Source of the DNA: Acidiferrimicrobium sp. IK
GTDB taxonomy: Bacteria > Actinomycetota > Acidimicrobiia > Acidimicrobiales > Palsa-688
Direction of reading: 5' to 3'
Assembly: GCF_025499425.1 (NCBI RefSeq)
Contig: NZ_JAIMCB010000004.1
Span: 62,001-126,000, forward strand
DNA length: 64,000 nucleotides
Positions 16,279 through 25,400 of this stretch are shown piece after piece. The notes under the pieces are model-generated. The model was not told the DNA's origin. It saw nothing but the letters and a program-made list of their open reading frames with translations, and did no database searches. Each line of letters opens with the position of its first letter. Position 1 is the first letter of the stretch. Both the position numbers and the translations under genes were made by a program.

Positions 16279-18186
16279 CTAGCCGCCGGCGGAGGGCAGT
16301 ATGGCGCGCTCGCGCAGGACCCTCAGCACCCGATCGGCGGCCTCGTCTGGCGTCATGGTGGTGGTGTCGACGCGTATCTCGGGGTCCTCGGGCGGCTCGT
16401 AGGGAGAGTCGATGCCCGTAAAGTTGACCAGCTCCCCCCGGCGGGCCTTGCGGTAGAGACCCTTCGGGTCGCGGCTCTCGGCCACCTCGAGGGGCGTGTC
16501 GACGTACACCTCGACGAACTCGCCTTCCTCCAGCAGCGCCCGGGCCATGCGACGCTCGGCGCGGAACGGGGAGATGAACGAGACCAGCACGATGAGCCCG
16601 GCGTCCACCATCAGCTTGCTCACCTCGGCGACACGCCGGATGTTCTCCACCCGGTCGGCTTCGGTGAAGCCGAGATCCTTGTTGAGCCCGTGACGGACGT
16701 TGTCGCCGTCGAGGAGGTAGGTGCGCCGACCGTCGGCGAACAGGCGCTTCTCGAGCAGGTTGGCGATGGTCGACTTGCCCGACCCGGACAGGCCGGTGAA
16801 CCACACCACGCACGGCTTCTGGTGGGCCTGCGCGGCGCGGGCCTCCTTGTGCACCTCCACCGACTGCCAGTGGACGTTGTCGGCCCGGCGGAGCGCGAAG
16901 TGGATCATGCCCGCGGCTAGCGTCACGTCGGTCAGGCGGTCGATGATGATGAAGCCGCCCATGTCCCGGTTGACCTCGTAGGGATCGAACGGCACGGCCC
17001 GATCGAGGTTGAGGTTGCACACGCCGATCTCGTTGAGCTCGAGGGTCCGAGCAGCGGTGTGCTCCATCGTGTTGACGTTGATCTTGTACTTCGGCTGGGC
17101 GATGGACACGCCGACGGTCCTGGTGCCGATCTTGAGCAGGTATGGCCGACCGGGGAGCATCGGCTGGTCGCTCATCCACACCAGCGAGGTCTCGAACTGG
17201 TCGGCGACCGCCGGCGGCTCGGCCGCCGCGGCGAGCACGTCGCCGCGGCTGACGTCGATTTCGTCGGCCAGGGTCAGGGTCACCGACTGGCCGGCCACCG
17301 CCACGTCCAGGTCGCCGTCGGCGGTCACGATCCGCTCGACGAGCGACGTCTGGCCGCCCGGCAGCACCCGGACGGCGTCGCCGGGGGCGACGCTTCCAGC
17401 GACGAGCTGGCCCGCGAAACCCCGGAAGCTCGGGTCGGGTCGGGTGACCCACTGCACCGGCATCCGCATCGGGCCGCCGGTGGCGGCGCCGACCGGCTCG
17501 ACGGTCTCCAGGTACTCGAGCAGCGTCGGCCCGTCGTACCACGACAGGTTGGGGCCGGTCTCGATGATGTTGTCGCCGCGCAGCGCTGAGATCGGGATGA
17601 CCGTCACGTCGTCGAGGCCGATGCCCGAAGCGAACTGGCGGTAGTCGGCGTCGATCGCCGCGGCCACCGACTGGTCGTAGCCCACCGCGTCCATCTTGTT
17701 GACGGCCAAGACGACGGTCTTGATGCCGAGCAGCGACACCAGGTAGCTGTGGCGGCGGGTCTGGGTCAACAAGCCCTTGCGGGCGTCGACCAAGATGACC
17801 GCCACGTCGGCGGTGGAGGCCCCGGTCACCATGTTGCGGGTGTACTGCTCGTGGCCGGGCGTGTCGGCGACGATGAACTTGCGCCGGTCGGTGGTGAAGA
17901 ACCGGTAGGCGACGTCGATGGTGATGCCCTGCTCGCGCTCGGCCGCCAGGCCGTCGACGAGGAGGGCCAGGTCGAGGTCGCCGCCCTGCGTGCCGCTGAC
18001 CTTCGAGTCGGCCTCCAACGCGGCCAGCTGGTCGTCGAAGATCAGCTTCGACTCGTAGAGCAGGCGGCCGATCAAGGTGCTCTTGCCGTCGTCGACGCTG
18101 CCGCAGGTGATGAACCGCAGCAGGTCCTTCTGCTCGTGGGCGTCGAGGTAAGCCTCGATGTCAGTGGCCAGTAAGTCGCCCGACAC
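16279..18186 (-). CDS. cysNC: bifunctional sulfate adenylyltransferase subunit 1/APS kinase
   Basis: Two-domain sulfate-activation protein. The CysN GTPase part has GSVDDGKST (29-37), DTPGHEQY and NKMD, then two beta-barrel domains. The CysC part, after residue about 455, has the P-loop GLSGSGKST (near 464-472), [12 protein letters not shown] and the helical lid ending [14 protein letters not shown]. Together with CysD it makes APS from sulfate and ATP, then PAPS. At 635 residues the fusion is of normal length. The GTG at 18186 shares one base with the cysD stop (TAGTG), after GGAGGGG. The 3' end is convergent with cimA. Confidence 0.95.
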   Translation of the reverse strand: MSGDLLATDIEAYLDAHEQKDLLRFITCGSVDDGKSTLIGRLLYESKLIFDDQLAALEADSKVSGTQGGDLDLALLVDGLAAEREQGITIDVAYRFFTTDRRKFIVADTPGHEQYTRNMVTGASTADVAVILVDARKGLLTQTRRHSYLVSLLGIKTVVLAVNKMDAVGYDQSVAAAIDADYRQFASGIGLDDVTVIPISALRGDNIIETGPNLSWYDGPTLLEYLETVEPVGAATGGPMRMPVQWVTRPDPSFRGFAGQLVAGSVAPGDAVRVLPGGQTSLVERIVTADGDLDVAVAGQSVTLTLADEIDVSRGDVLAAAAEPPAVADQFETSLVWMSDQPMLPGRPYLLKIGTRTVGVSIAQPKYKINVNTMEHTAARTLELNEIGVCNLNLDRAVPFDPYEVNRDMGGFIIIDRLTDVTLAAGMIHFALRRADNVHWQSVEVHKEARAAQAHQKPCVVWFTGLSGSGKSTIANLLEKRLFADGRRTYLLDGDNVRHGLNKDLGFTEADRVENIRRVAEVSKLMVDAGLIVLVSFISPFRAERRMARALLEEGEFVEVYVDTPLEVAESRDPKGLYRKARRGELVNFTGIDSPYEPPEDPEIRVDTTTMTPDEAADRVLRVLRERAILPSAGG

Positions 18187-19106
18187 TAGAAGTACCCCTC
18201 CTGCTTCTTCTTCTCCATCGACGCCGCCGAGTCGTGATCGATGACCCGCCCCTGACGCTCGGAGGTGGTGGTGAGCAGCATCTCCTGGATCACCAGGGTC
18301 AGCTCGTCGGCGTCGCTCTCGATGGCGCCGGTGAGCGGGTAGCAGCCAAGCGTTCGGAACCGGACCTTTTTCATCACCGGCACCTCGCCGGGCTCCAGGG
18401 GCATCCGGTCGTCGTCGACCATGATCAGGGTGCCGTTGCGCTCGACGACTGGACGCTCCGCGGCGAGGTACAGCGGCACGACGGGGATCTGCTGCTGGTG
18501 GATGTACTGCCAGACATCCAGCTCGGTCCAGTTCGACAGCGGGAACACCCGGATGCTCTCGCCGCGGCTCTTGCGGACGTTGTAGAGCCGCCACAGCTCC
18601 GGTCGCTGCGCCTTGGCGTCCCACTGGTGGCTCGCGGACCGGATGGAGAACACCCGCTCCTTGGCCCGGGACTTCTCCTCGTCGCGCCGGGCACCACCGA
18701 AGGCCACGTCGAAGCCGTGCTTGTCGAGCGCCTGCTTGAGGCCCTGGGTCTTCCACATGTCGGTGTGCACCGAGGACCCGTGGGTGAAGGGGTTGATCCC
18801 CAGCTCTACGCACTCGGGGTTTTGGTGCACGATCAGCTCCACGCCGAGCTCCGCGGTTATCCGATCGCGAAACTCGTACATCTCCTGGAACTTCCACGTG
18901 GTGTCGACGTGCAGCAACGGGAACGGCGGCGGAGCGGGATAGAAGGCCTTCATCGCCAAGTGCAGCATGACCGCGCTGTCCTTGCCGACCGAGTACAACA
19001 TCACCGGTCGCTCCGCCTCGGCGGCCGCCTCGCGAATGATGGCGATGCTCTCGGCTTCCAGCCGCTGAAGGTGGGTCAGGGGTCGTTTGTCCGTCACGCT
19101 TCGCAC
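18186..19106 (-). CDS. cysD: sulfate adenylyltransferase subunit 2
   Basis: Catalytic subunit of ATP sulfurylase, of the PP-loop family. The 306 residues start [20 protein letters not shown] and contain the [14 protein letters not shown]-loop motif, [32 protein letters not shown] and [15 protein letters not shown]. The C-terminal [10 protein letters not shown] is the usual CysN-docking end. The GTG at 19106 follows GGGAGAGG with 5-nt spacing and matches the family N-terminus. An upstream in-frame GTG at 19133 would be immediately next to the TACACT -10 box, so it is unlikely to be translated. First gene of the operon with cysNC. Confidence 0.94.
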   Translation of the reverse strand: MRSVTDKRPLTHLQRLEAESIAIIREAAAEAERPVMLYSVGKDSAVMLHLAMKAFYPAPPPFPLLHVDTTWKFQEMYEFRDRITAELGVELIVHQNPECVELGINPFTHGSSVHTDMWKTQGLKQALDKHGFDVAFGGARRDEEKSRAKERVFSIRSASHQWDAKAQRPELWRLYNVRKSRGESIRVFPLSNWTELDVWQYIHQQQIPVVPLYLAAERPVVERNGTLIMVDDDRMPLEPGEVPVMKKVRFRTLGCYPLTGAIESDADELTLVIQEMLLTTTSERQGRVIDHDSAASMEKKKQEGYF

Positions 19107-19133
19107 ATCTGCCTCTCCCTGCGCCAAGGCCAC

Positions 19134-19139
19134 AGTGTA
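19134..19139 (-). promoter_or_regulatory. -10 box of cysD-cysNC
   Basis: On the minus strand TACACT. It gives a short 5' leader of about 20 nt that holds the cysD ribosome-binding site. Confidence 0.45.
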
Positions 19140-19213
19140 GGAGCCGTTCCGGCCGGGCCGGACACTCCGCCCATCTTGCTCGCGTGCCTGCCAGCGGCCC
19201 AGACTGAGCGACT

Positions 19214-19732
19214 GTGACCCAGCCTGACTACGTCCCGCTCCAGTCGCCCGACAGGGTCCGGCCCTCCGACAGCCTTTCCACCCCGGAGCGGTGGACTCAG
19301 GACCGGCCCGCCGACCTGGCGGAGCTGCGCCAGCCCGAGGGCGCCCGCTTCGGGGCCACCGGCCCGGATCTGGGCTACGGCCTCAAGCTGGCGAAGCGCT
19401 TCGAGGACCGTCTGGCCCTGCAGCCAGGAGAGGACGCCCACGACGCGGTGGCCGCCGCGTTCGCCAGCGGCGCCAAGCGGGCGGCGGGTTTCGGCCGGGC
19501 CCCGGTGATCTACGACTTCGAGTGGGCCTACAGCCTGTGGGGGTACCTCGGGGAGCCGACGGCCGACCTGGTGGCGTGGCGGGTGCCTCTGATCCGCGGG
19601 TCGTCGCACGGTTACTGGCACCAGCGCGGAGTGGTCGACACTGTCGCGGCCGGCACGTTCCGGCTGACGCCGGCCCAGGTACGCGAGCAGGCAGCCGGTC
19701 CTGACTGGGCCCAGCTCTTCACCCGCCCGTAG
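19214..19732 (+). CDS. hypothetical protein, 172 residues
   Basis: No family is recognised. The protein is soluble-looking with no membrane segment. The N-terminal third is polar and Pro/Asp-rich; the middle holds [20 protein letters not shown] and [20 protein letters not shown]. The C-terminal half is aromatic-rich ([34 protein letters not shown]). Codon use is strongly G/C-ending. It starts at GTG 19214, divergent from cysD with a gap of about 75 nt after the cysD promoter, so the two may share control. Confidence 0.7.
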   Translation: MTQPDYVPLQSPDRVRPSDSLSTPERWTQDRPADLAELRQPEGARFGATGPDLGYGLKLAKRFEDRLALQPGEDAHDAVAAAFASGAKRAAGFGRAPVIYDFEWAYSLWGYLGEPTADLVAWRVPLIRGSSHGYWHQRGVVDTVAAGTFRLTPAQVREQAAGPDWAQLFTRP

Positions 19733-19765
19733 CGACGCGCCGGCGCCCGTAGCGAAGCGCCGGCG
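19726..19765. repeat. tandem 20-bp direct repeat
   Basis: Two adjacent 20-nt copies, CCCGTAGCGACGCGCCGGCG and CCCGTAGCGAAGCGCCGGCG, differing at one base. The first copy covers the stop of the hypothetical gene. A GC-rich hairpin could form within each copy (GCGCCGGCGC); it may be a transcript end. Confidence 0.55.
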
Positions 19766-19831
19766 CCCGCTCGCACCGCCGCTAGCGCCGGATTAGCCCC
19801 GCTCGGGGGTTAACGGTGAAAAGATAGGGCC

Positions 19832-21520
19832 ATGACGATGTCGTTGGCCGAGGCCGATCGCCAGCTCACCGCAGCAGGCCAGATGTTCGAGATGGACGAC
19901 GCGGTGGTCCGCGGCGTGCCAGTCAAGGTCTGGAAGCACACCCCGCCGACCCTGGGCGACGTGGTGAAGCTGAGCCGGGGCCACGGCGACAAGACCTTCA
20001 TCGTCTACGAGGACGACCGCTACACCTTCGAGGAGCACTTCCGCGCCGTCGCCCAGCTGGCCCACCAGCTGCGGGACCGCTTCGGGGTGCGCGAAGGCGA
20101 CCGGGTGGCGGTGGCGATGCGCAACTTCCCGGAATGGTCGATGGCGTTCTACGCGGCCGCGGCCGCCGGCGCGGTCGTGGTCCCGCTCAACGCGTGGTGG
20201 ACCGGCGAGGAGCTCCAGTACGGGCTGGAGGACTCGGGGGCCAAGGTGGTCTTCGTCGACCGCCAGCGCGAGGAGAGGCTGCGCCCCGAGTGGGCCCGGC
20301 TGCCGGGAGTGGAAGCGGTGATCGTGGCCCGCAGCGAGAACGGCGTCGACGAGGGCCACGTGGACATCGCCGAGCTGCTCGCGGGGATTCCTGACACCAT
20401 CGACCTGCCCGAGGTCACCCTCGACACCGATGACGACGCGACCATCTTCTACACGTCGGGCACCACCGGGCGGCCCAAGGGGGCTCTTGGGACCCACCGC
20501 AACATATGCACCAACGCCATCAGCCTGTTCTACGTCGCGGCGCGCACCGCTCTGCGGTCTGGCACCGAGCTGATCTCGAGCGACGGCCCGCAGAACGCCT
20601 ACCTGCTGACGGTGCCGCTGTTCCACGCCACGGGATGCCACTCGATCCTCGTCGCCAACACCCTGGCCGGCGGCAAGCTGGTCATGGTCCACCACTTCGA
20701 CGCCGGCCAGGCCCTCGAGCTGATCGAACGGGAGCGCATCACCATCTTCGGCGGGGTGCCGGCCATGGCCATGCAGATCCTCGACCACCCGGACTTCTCC
20801 AAGCGGGACACCTCGAGCGTGAAGAGCGTGGCCTACGGCGGGGCGCCCGCCCCCCCGGACCTGGTCCGGCGGATCAAGGCGCAGTTCCCCGGCGGGCAGG
20901 GCTCCAACGGTTACGGCATGACCGAGACCTCGTCGCTGTCGACGATGAACCAGGGCGACGACTACGTCCGCAAGCCCGACAGCGTCGGGCCGCCCGTCCC
21001 GGTGGTCGAGGTGAAAGTCGTAGACCCGCTCGGCGAGGACCTGGGCGTCGACGCGGTCGGGGAGCTTTGGATCAAGGGCCCCAACATCGTGAAGGGCTAC
21101 TGGCACAAGCCGGAGGCCACCGCCCAGACCTTCACCGACGGGTGGGTCCACACCGGCGATGTGGCCCGCATCGACGACGAGGGGTTCGTCTACATCGTGG
21201 ACCGGGCCAAGGACATGCTGATCCGGGGCGGCGAGAACATCTACTGCGTGGAGATCGAGGGCATCTTGTTCGACCACCCGGCGGTGTCGGACGCCGCGGT
21301 CATCGGCATCCCCGACGAGATCCTCGGCGAGGAGGTCGGCGCCGTCGTCCAGCTGCGCGCCGGCATGGAGGTCTCCGAGGAGGAGCTCCAAGCCCACGTC
21401 CGCAAGCACCTGGCGGCGTTCAAGGTCCCCAAGAAGATCTGGTTTTTCACCGAGCCGCTGCCCCGCAACCCGGCCGGCAAGATCCTCAAGCGCCAGCTGC
21501 GCGACGAGCTGGTCAGCTGA
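19832..21520 (+). CDS. acyl-CoA synthetase (AMP-dependent synthetase and ligase)
   Basis: Adenylate-forming ligase that activates a carboxylic acid with ATP and joins it to CoA. The 562 residues hold A3 motif YTSGTTGRPKGALGTH, A5 GYGMTETSS, A7 YWHKPEATAQTFTDGWVHTGD, A8 RAKDMLIRGGENIYC and the catalytic lysine in PRNPAGKILKRQLRDELV. The length suits a medium- or long-chain fatty-acid or related acid ligase; the substrate cannot be told. It ends 8 nt inside the end of the convergent fabD gene and lies near an acyl-CoA dehydrogenase (22498), so lipid metabolism is likely. Confidence 0.9.
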   Translation: MTMSLAEADRQLTAAGQMFEMDDAVVRGVPVKVWKHTPPTLGDVVKLSRGHGDKTFIVYEDDRYTFEEHFRAVAQLAHQLRDRFGVREGDRVAVAMRNFPEWSMAFYAAAAAGAVVVPLNAWWTGEELQYGLEDSGAKVVFVDRQREERLRPEWARLPGVEAVIVARSENGVDEGHVDIAELLAGIPDTIDLPEVTLDTDDDATIFYTSGTTGRPKGALGTHRNICTNAISLFYVAARTALRSGTELISSDGPQNAYLLTVPLFHATGCHSILVANTLAGGKLVMVHHFDAGQALELIERERITIFGGVPAMAMQILDHPDFSKRDTSSVKSVAYGGAPAPPDLVRRIKAQFPGGQGSNGYGMTETSSLSTMNQGDDYVRKPDSVGPPVPVVEVKVVDPLGEDLGVDAVGELWIKGPNIVKGYWHKPEATAQTFTDGWVHTGDVARIDDEGFVYIVDRAKDMLIRGGENIYCVEIEGILFDHPAVSDAAVIGIPDEILGEEVGAVVQLRAGMEVSEEELQAHVRKHLAAFKVPKKIWFFTEPLPRNPAGKILKRQLRDELVS

Positions 21521-22415
21521 GCTTGGCGAGGTCGTCGGGCGTGGCCACGTTGGCCCGCTCGACGCCCTCGAGGGTGCGCTTGACCATCCCCGACAGCTCG
21601 CTGCCCGGCCCCAGCTCGAGGGTGCGCTCGGTGCCGAGCCCGGCGAGGGCCAGCAGCGACTCCCGCCACCGCACCGGCGACACCAGCTGCGCCGACAGCA
21701 GATCGGCGAAGCCGGAGGTGTGGGGCGTCGCGTCGACGTTGGCGACGACCGGAATCGAAGTGGGGGAAAAGGTCGTCGTGGCCAGCGCCCGGTCCAGCAT
21801 GTCCTGGGCCGGTTGCATGAGCGGGGAGTGGAACGCGCCGCCGACGCTCAAAGGCATCACCCGCTTGGCGCCGAGCGCCTTGGCCGCTTCGGACGCCTCC
21901 GCCACCCCGGCTTCGGTGCCGGCCACCACGACCTGGCCCGGCGCGTTGTCGTTGGCCACCCACGCCCCTTTCACCCCCTCGCAGGCCTCTGCCACCTTGA
22001 CCGGTTCCAGGCCGAGCACCGCGGCCATCGTCCCCGGGCCGACGTCGGCTGCGTGCTGCATCGCCTCGCCGCGGGCCGCGACCAGAGTCGCCCCGTCGGC
22101 CAGGGTGAGGGCACCGGCGGCCACCAGGGCGCTGTACTCGCCCAGGCTGTGACCGGCCGCGGCCACCGTGGCGGAGAGGTCCACGCCGGCGGCGCGTGTC
22201 GCGTCGAGGATCATCGCGCTCAGGGTGAACGCCGCCAGCTGGGCGTTGCGGGTCGCCTTCAAGGTCTCCGCGTCGGCGTCGAGCAGCAGGGCGGCGACAT
22301 CCCGGCCGGTGGCGTCGGCGACCGCGTCGACAACCGCCCACGACGGGTGGTCCCGCCAGGGGGCGCCCATGCCGGGACGCTGCGAGCCTTGACCTGGGAA
22401 GAGTAGGGCGAGCAC
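21513..22415 (-). CDS. fabD: malonyl-CoA:ACP transacylase
   Basis: Loads malonyl units on acyl carrier protein in fatty-acid synthesis. The 300 residues begin MLALLFPGQGSQRPGMG, the family's opening motif, and carry the catalytic serine in AAAGHSLGEYSAL, the substrate Arg region in LVAARGEAMQ and the catalytic His near GGAFHSPLM. The length is normal. The GTG at 22415 is 8 nt after a TAAGGT box, so it appears leaderless. It stands alone rather than with fabH/acpP/fabF in this window, and its 3' end overlaps the convergent acyl-CoA synthetase by 8 nt. Confidence 0.93.
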   Translation of the reverse strand: MLALLFPGQGSQRPGMGAPWRDHPSWAVVDAVADATGRDVAALLLDADAETLKATRNAQLAAFTLSAMILDATRAAGVDLSATVAAAGHSLGEYSALVAAGALTLADGATLVAARGEAMQHAADVGPGTMAAVLGLEPVKVAEACEGVKGAWVANDNAPGQVVVAGTEAGVAEASEAAKALGAKRVMPLSVGGAFHSPLMQPAQDMLDRALATTTFSPTSIPVVANVDATPHTSGFADLLSAQLVSPVRWRESLLALAGLGTERTLELGPGSELSGMVKRTLEGVERANVATPDDLAKLS

Positions 22416-22423
22416 GGGTCGCG

Positions 22424-22429
22424 ACCTTA
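22424..22429 (-). promoter_or_regulatory. -10 box of fabD (leaderless)
   Basis: On the minus strand TAAGGT followed by 8 nt and the GTG start of fabD. An adjacent TATA makes it a strong candidate. Confidence 0.5.
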
Positions 22430-22497
22430 TACAGGCGCCCGTCGTGACTTTCTCCTCGGACGTCCGAGTATCGGACGCAAAAGCGCGACAATGGGGC

Positions 22498-23643
22498 ATG
22501 CAGCCGATGACCCTCACCGAGGAGCAGAAGGCGTTCCGCACTGCCGTGCGCCACCTCGCCGAAGACAAGATCGCTCCCAACGCAGCCCACGTCGATGCCA
22601 CGGGAGAGTTCCCGTGGGACAACTTCAAGGCCCTCAACGAGATGGAGCTGCCGGCGCTCGGCATCCCCGAGGCCTACGGCGGCTCCGGCGCCGACCACGT
22701 GACCCAGGCGATCATGGTGGAGGAGCTGGCCCGGGTCTGCGGTTCGACCAGCTTGATGATGGCCCTCAACGGTCTGTCGACGACCCCGATCATCAACTGG
22801 GCGTCCGAGGAGCTCAAGGCCAAGTACCTGCCCCGCATCGCCAGCGGCGAGGCCCAAGGCAGCTACTGCCTGTCCGAGGCCGACGCGGGCAGCGACGTCG
22901 CGGCGATGAAGGCCCGGGCTGTGCGCGACGGGGACAGCTACGTCCTGTCCGGCTCGAAGTACTGGATCTCCGGCGCCACCATCTCCGACATCTACGTGGT
23001 GTTCGCCAAGACCGATCCGGCGGCGGGCGCCCGCGGTGTGTCGGCCTTCATCGTGGAGAGGGACATGGGGCTGCGTTTCGGTGCCCTCGAGGACAAGATG
23101 GGCATGAAGGGCAGCCCCACCGCCGAGGTGATCCTCGACGGTGTGCGGGTCCCCGCCGCCAACCTCATCGGCGAGGAGGGGCAGGGATTCCGCATCGCCA
23201 TGCACACCCTCGACCGGACCCGCTGCGCCATCGCCGCCCAGGCCGTCGGCCTGGCGCAGGGCGCCATCGACCAGGCCGTCGCCTACGTGAAGCAGCGGGA
23301 GGCGTTCGGCAAGCCCATCGCCGAATTCCAGGGGCTGCAGTTCATGCTGGCCGACATGGCCATGAAGACCGAGGCGGCCCGGACCCTCACCTACCGGGCC
23401 AACGCCATCATCGACGAGGGCGATCCCGACGGTGAGCTGAGCGCCGCCGGCGCCATGGCCAAGGCGTTTGCAAGCGACACCGCCATGGCGGTCACCACCG
23501 ACGGGGTGCAGCTCCTCGGCGGGTACGGCTACACCAAAGGCTTCCCGCTGGAGCGGTTCATGCGCGACGCCAAGATCACCCAGATCTACGAGGGGACCAA
23601 CCAGATCCAGCGGGTCGTGATCGCAAGAAGCCTTCTGCGGTAA
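22498..23643 (+). CDS. acyl-CoA dehydrogenase
   Basis: FAD-dependent alpha,beta-dehydrogenase of an acyl-CoA. The 381 residues hold GSYCLSEADAGSDVAAM (the family signature, flavin/substrate contacts), KYWISGATISDIYVVFAKT, IAAQAVGLAQGAIDQAV and the C-terminal YEGTNQIQRVVIARSLLR. The glutamate in YEGT is the usual catalytic base of short/medium-chain enzymes. ATG at 22498 gives the normal length; an in-frame ATG at 22444 would add an unlikely polar leader. Divergent from fabD. Confidence 0.94.
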   Translation: MQPMTLTEEQKAFRTAVRHLAEDKIAPNAAHVDATGEFPWDNFKALNEMELPALGIPEAYGGSGADHVTQAIMVEELARVCGSTSLMMALNGLSTTPIINWASEELKAKYLPRIASGEAQGSYCLSEADAGSDVAAMKARAVRDGDSYVLSGSKYWISGATISDIYVVFAKTDPAAGARGVSAFIVERDMGLRFGALEDKMGMKGSPTAEVILDGVRVPAANLIGEEGQGFRIAMHTLDRTRCAIAAQAVGLAQGAIDQAVAYVKQREAFGKPIAEFQGLQFMLADMAMKTEAARTLTYRANAIIDEGDPDGELSAAGAMAKAFASDTAMAVTTDGVQLLGGYGYTKGFPLERFMRDAKITQIYEGTNQIQRVVIARSLLR

Positions 23644-24388
23644 GGGCTTTTCGCCTCCCGGCGACTCCTCCGGCCGGCCCCGATCGGGGGTCATCCGACG
23701 AGCCTACGGATTTCATTCCGCCGAAACCGCACCCGCATTGGTAACGCCCTCCTGCGGGCCGATCGGACTTCTCCTGCCCCACGAACGAGTGGCATAAACG
23801 CACGCACGTTCGCCCACAGCCATGCCAGAAGAGATTCTGCATCGGCCTTGCATGAAGAGCATCGGCGGTGGCCTTGGGCTCTATCGGTGGAGGGCGCCGG
23901 CAGAGGCGGGCGACCAGGTCGAGGTTTCGGAACCCGACGATGGTGTGCTCTCCGGCCAGGACGGCATTGAACAGGGCCCGGTCGGGGGGTCGGAAGCGGG
24001 TGGAATCGGACGTGGTGACGCCCATTGTTTTTGTGAGGTCGGCACAGGGCGTGGAGCGTAGGGGCGCCTTCGCCTTCGAGCGGGGCTGCGGCGAGGGCGT
24101 CGAGGTAGCTCTGGCTGGCTGCCATGCCGGCGGTATGGACGGGTACCCGGGTGATCCCGGATATCGGCGTAGGGGTCGGCCGACAGTTCCCCGACCAGGG
24201 CCGCCCCGCCATCGACGTTGCCGGTAGGGGAGTAGCCAAGAGCGACGTGAGATACCCTCGATCTAACGACGGTCGTCAGGCAGGTGGCGTAGACCGGAGG
24301 GCCCACCTGGTAGGTCGTTTGGGTCCGGTCAGGGAATCGGCTGCTGGTAGCTGTCGTGATGTGCTCGACTTTGGGGGAGGTGATGCCG
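23644..24388. other. mostly non-coding 745-nt gap with decayed gene
   Basis: Between the acyl-CoA dehydrogenase and the ClpX-zinc-finger/DinB gene there is no intact gene. Codon bias is weak, base composition is lower in GC than in the neighbouring genes, and a broken minus-strand gene (23840-24125) is the only thing that can be recognised. The promoter of the downstream gene must lie near 24340-24370 but no clear box stands out. Confidence 0.6.
23840..24125 (-). pseudogene. decayed gene with winged-helix-like segment
   Basis: A minus-strand start at 24125 gives MAASQSYLDALAAAPLEGEG and APTLHAL. The continuation is in another frame (from about 24025): SDSTRFRPPDRALFNAVLAG, then EHTIVGFRNLDLVARL. 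The GFRNxDL-type motif is found in a common family of small hypothetical proteins that end in a winged-helix-like domain (from memory). Here that C-terminal part is missing or degenerate. One frameshift near 24028 joins the two pieces. Frame ends are approximate; a low-confidence call based on motif memory only. Confidence 0.35.
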
Positions 24389-25105
24389 ATGCACACATCG
24401 GCTGCCAGGCACGCCAGGTGCAGTTTCTGCGGTCGGGGCCAGGACCAGATGCTCCAGGTGGTGACCCTTTCTGGGGTGGACATCTGTAACGAGTGCGTCC
24501 AGCTCTGCCAGGACATGATCGGTGACGAACGTGGGAATGACCGAGGCATTCCTGGCGGCAACGTGTCACCTGGCGTACGGCTGGGACCGCTGGCAGCGGA
24601 AAACTTCTTTTGCGAGACATGTGACATCAGCTACCCGGATACGACGCTTGCCGACGCGATAGCCGCGATCGAGAGGTTGCCCGGCCGGCTTGACGACGCT
24701 CTCGAGAGCGTGCCGGAGGGCGCGCTGCGAGTCCGCCCCTCGCCTGAGGTGTGGTCGCCGATCGAGTATCTCTGTCACATCCGCGATGTGATGATCAGCG
24801 CCACTGTCCGCCTGTATCGAACTCGCACGGAGGAGGTTCCGTCAGTTGAACCAATGTTCAACGACCTCCGTGCGGCTAGGTTCGGCTATGCGCATAGGAA
24901 GGTGGGGGCCGTAATGGCCGAGATCGTTTACGACGCTACTGGTTTTTTAGCCGAGGTGGCACGGATGCCCTCCGATGGATGGAACCGCCGGCTGCGGCGA
25001 CTACCTGGGGAGACCAGAACAGGGATCTGGTTGGTGCGCCAGACGATGCACGAGGGCGAACATCATCTCCTTGACATCACTAGGGTCGCTGAAGCCGATG
25101 CGTGA
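24389..25105 (+). CDS. ClpX-type zinc finger fused to DinB-like domain
   Basis: The 238-residue protein joins two parts. Residues 11-45 match the ClpX N-terminal zinc-binding domain, with C11-x2-C14 and C33-x2-C36 (the same 18-residue spacing as ClpX) in CSFCGRGQDQM and GVDICNECVQLCQDMI. Residues about 85-235 look like a DinB/DUF664 helical bundle: LDDALESVPEGALRVRP, VWSPIEYLCHIRDVM with a putative metal His at 130, and MHEGEHHLLDI at the end. There is no ATPase domain, so it is not ClpX. The ATG at 24389 was chosen because GGGGGAGG lies 8 nt upstream. Role unknown; the zinc finger may recruit ClpP/ClpX substrates or form a dimer (inference). Confidence 0.75.
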   Translation: MHTSAARHARCSFCGRGQDQMLQVVTLSGVDICNECVQLCQDMIGDERGNDRGIPGGNVSPGVRLGPLAAENFFCETCDISYPDTTLADAIAAIERLPGRLDDALESVPEGALRVRPSPEVWSPIEYLCHIRDVMISATVRLYRTRTEEVPSVEPMFNDLRAARFGYAHRKVGAVMAEIVYDATGFLAEVARMPSDGWNRRLRRLPGETRTGIWLVRQTMHEGEHHLLDITRVAEADA

Positions 25106-25335
25106 AGTCGGTCACAGAGCAGCGCTCGGTCGGGATGCCGGCCCCACCCCCCAACGGCTCTGGCAGGACTTCTCGAGCTGAGATCGGGATGAGCACGGCG
25201 GGAAGTGCCGGCCGCCGTCGAGCTACACCACGTCACGGGACACCAACCCGCGGCCACGTTGCCTCGTGCATTGGGGTGGCCGTCCGGCGCGGGTGTCGCC
25301 GATCTACCGGTAGCTACCGTAAGGGATATAGCGGC

Positions 25336-25380
25336 TTGAGTTACTACGTCTTGCGTTGCTACGTCTTGCGTTACTACGTC
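25336..25380. repeat. three tandem 15-bp repeats upstream of padR
   Basis: TTGAGTTACTACGTC, TTGCGTTGCTACGTC and TTGCGTTACTACGTC directly repeated; the third supplies the -35 box of the padR promoter. Spacing of 15 bp places repeats on different helix faces, which could build a cooperative operator. Confidence 0.75.
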
Positions 25381-25394
25381 GTACGTAGTACACT
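25366..25394 (+). promoter_or_regulatory. padR promoter
   Basis: TTGCGT (25366-25371) and TACACT (25389-25394) separated by 17 bp, with the ATG 6 nt after the -10 box, so the transcript looks leaderless. Confidence 0.7.
25372..25390. promoter_or_regulatory. PadR operator, inverted repeat in the promoter spacer
   Basis: TACTACGT and ACGTAGTA, a perfect 8-bp inverted repeat with a CGT centre. It fills the space between the -35 and -10 boxes, where a bound PadR dimer would block RNA polymerase, which fits autorepression. Confidence 0.65.
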
Positions 25395-25400
25395 TTTCGT

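Noticed and set aside
19107..19133. Upstream GTG start for cysD
   Set aside because: It touches the TACACT -10 box and would have to lie before the likely transcript start; the later GTG has a good ribosome-binding site and fits the family N-terminus.
21241..23694. Minus-strand open frame of over 800 codons spanning the acyl-CoA dehydrogenase and fabD
   Set aside because: Merely the antisense of the dehydrogenase joined by chance to fabD in another frame; the fabD part was called separately with its own start.
25336..25380. Possible short CRISPR array
   Set aside because: The repeats are 15 bp without spacers and sit in a promoter with an inverted repeat; no cas genes are present in the window.
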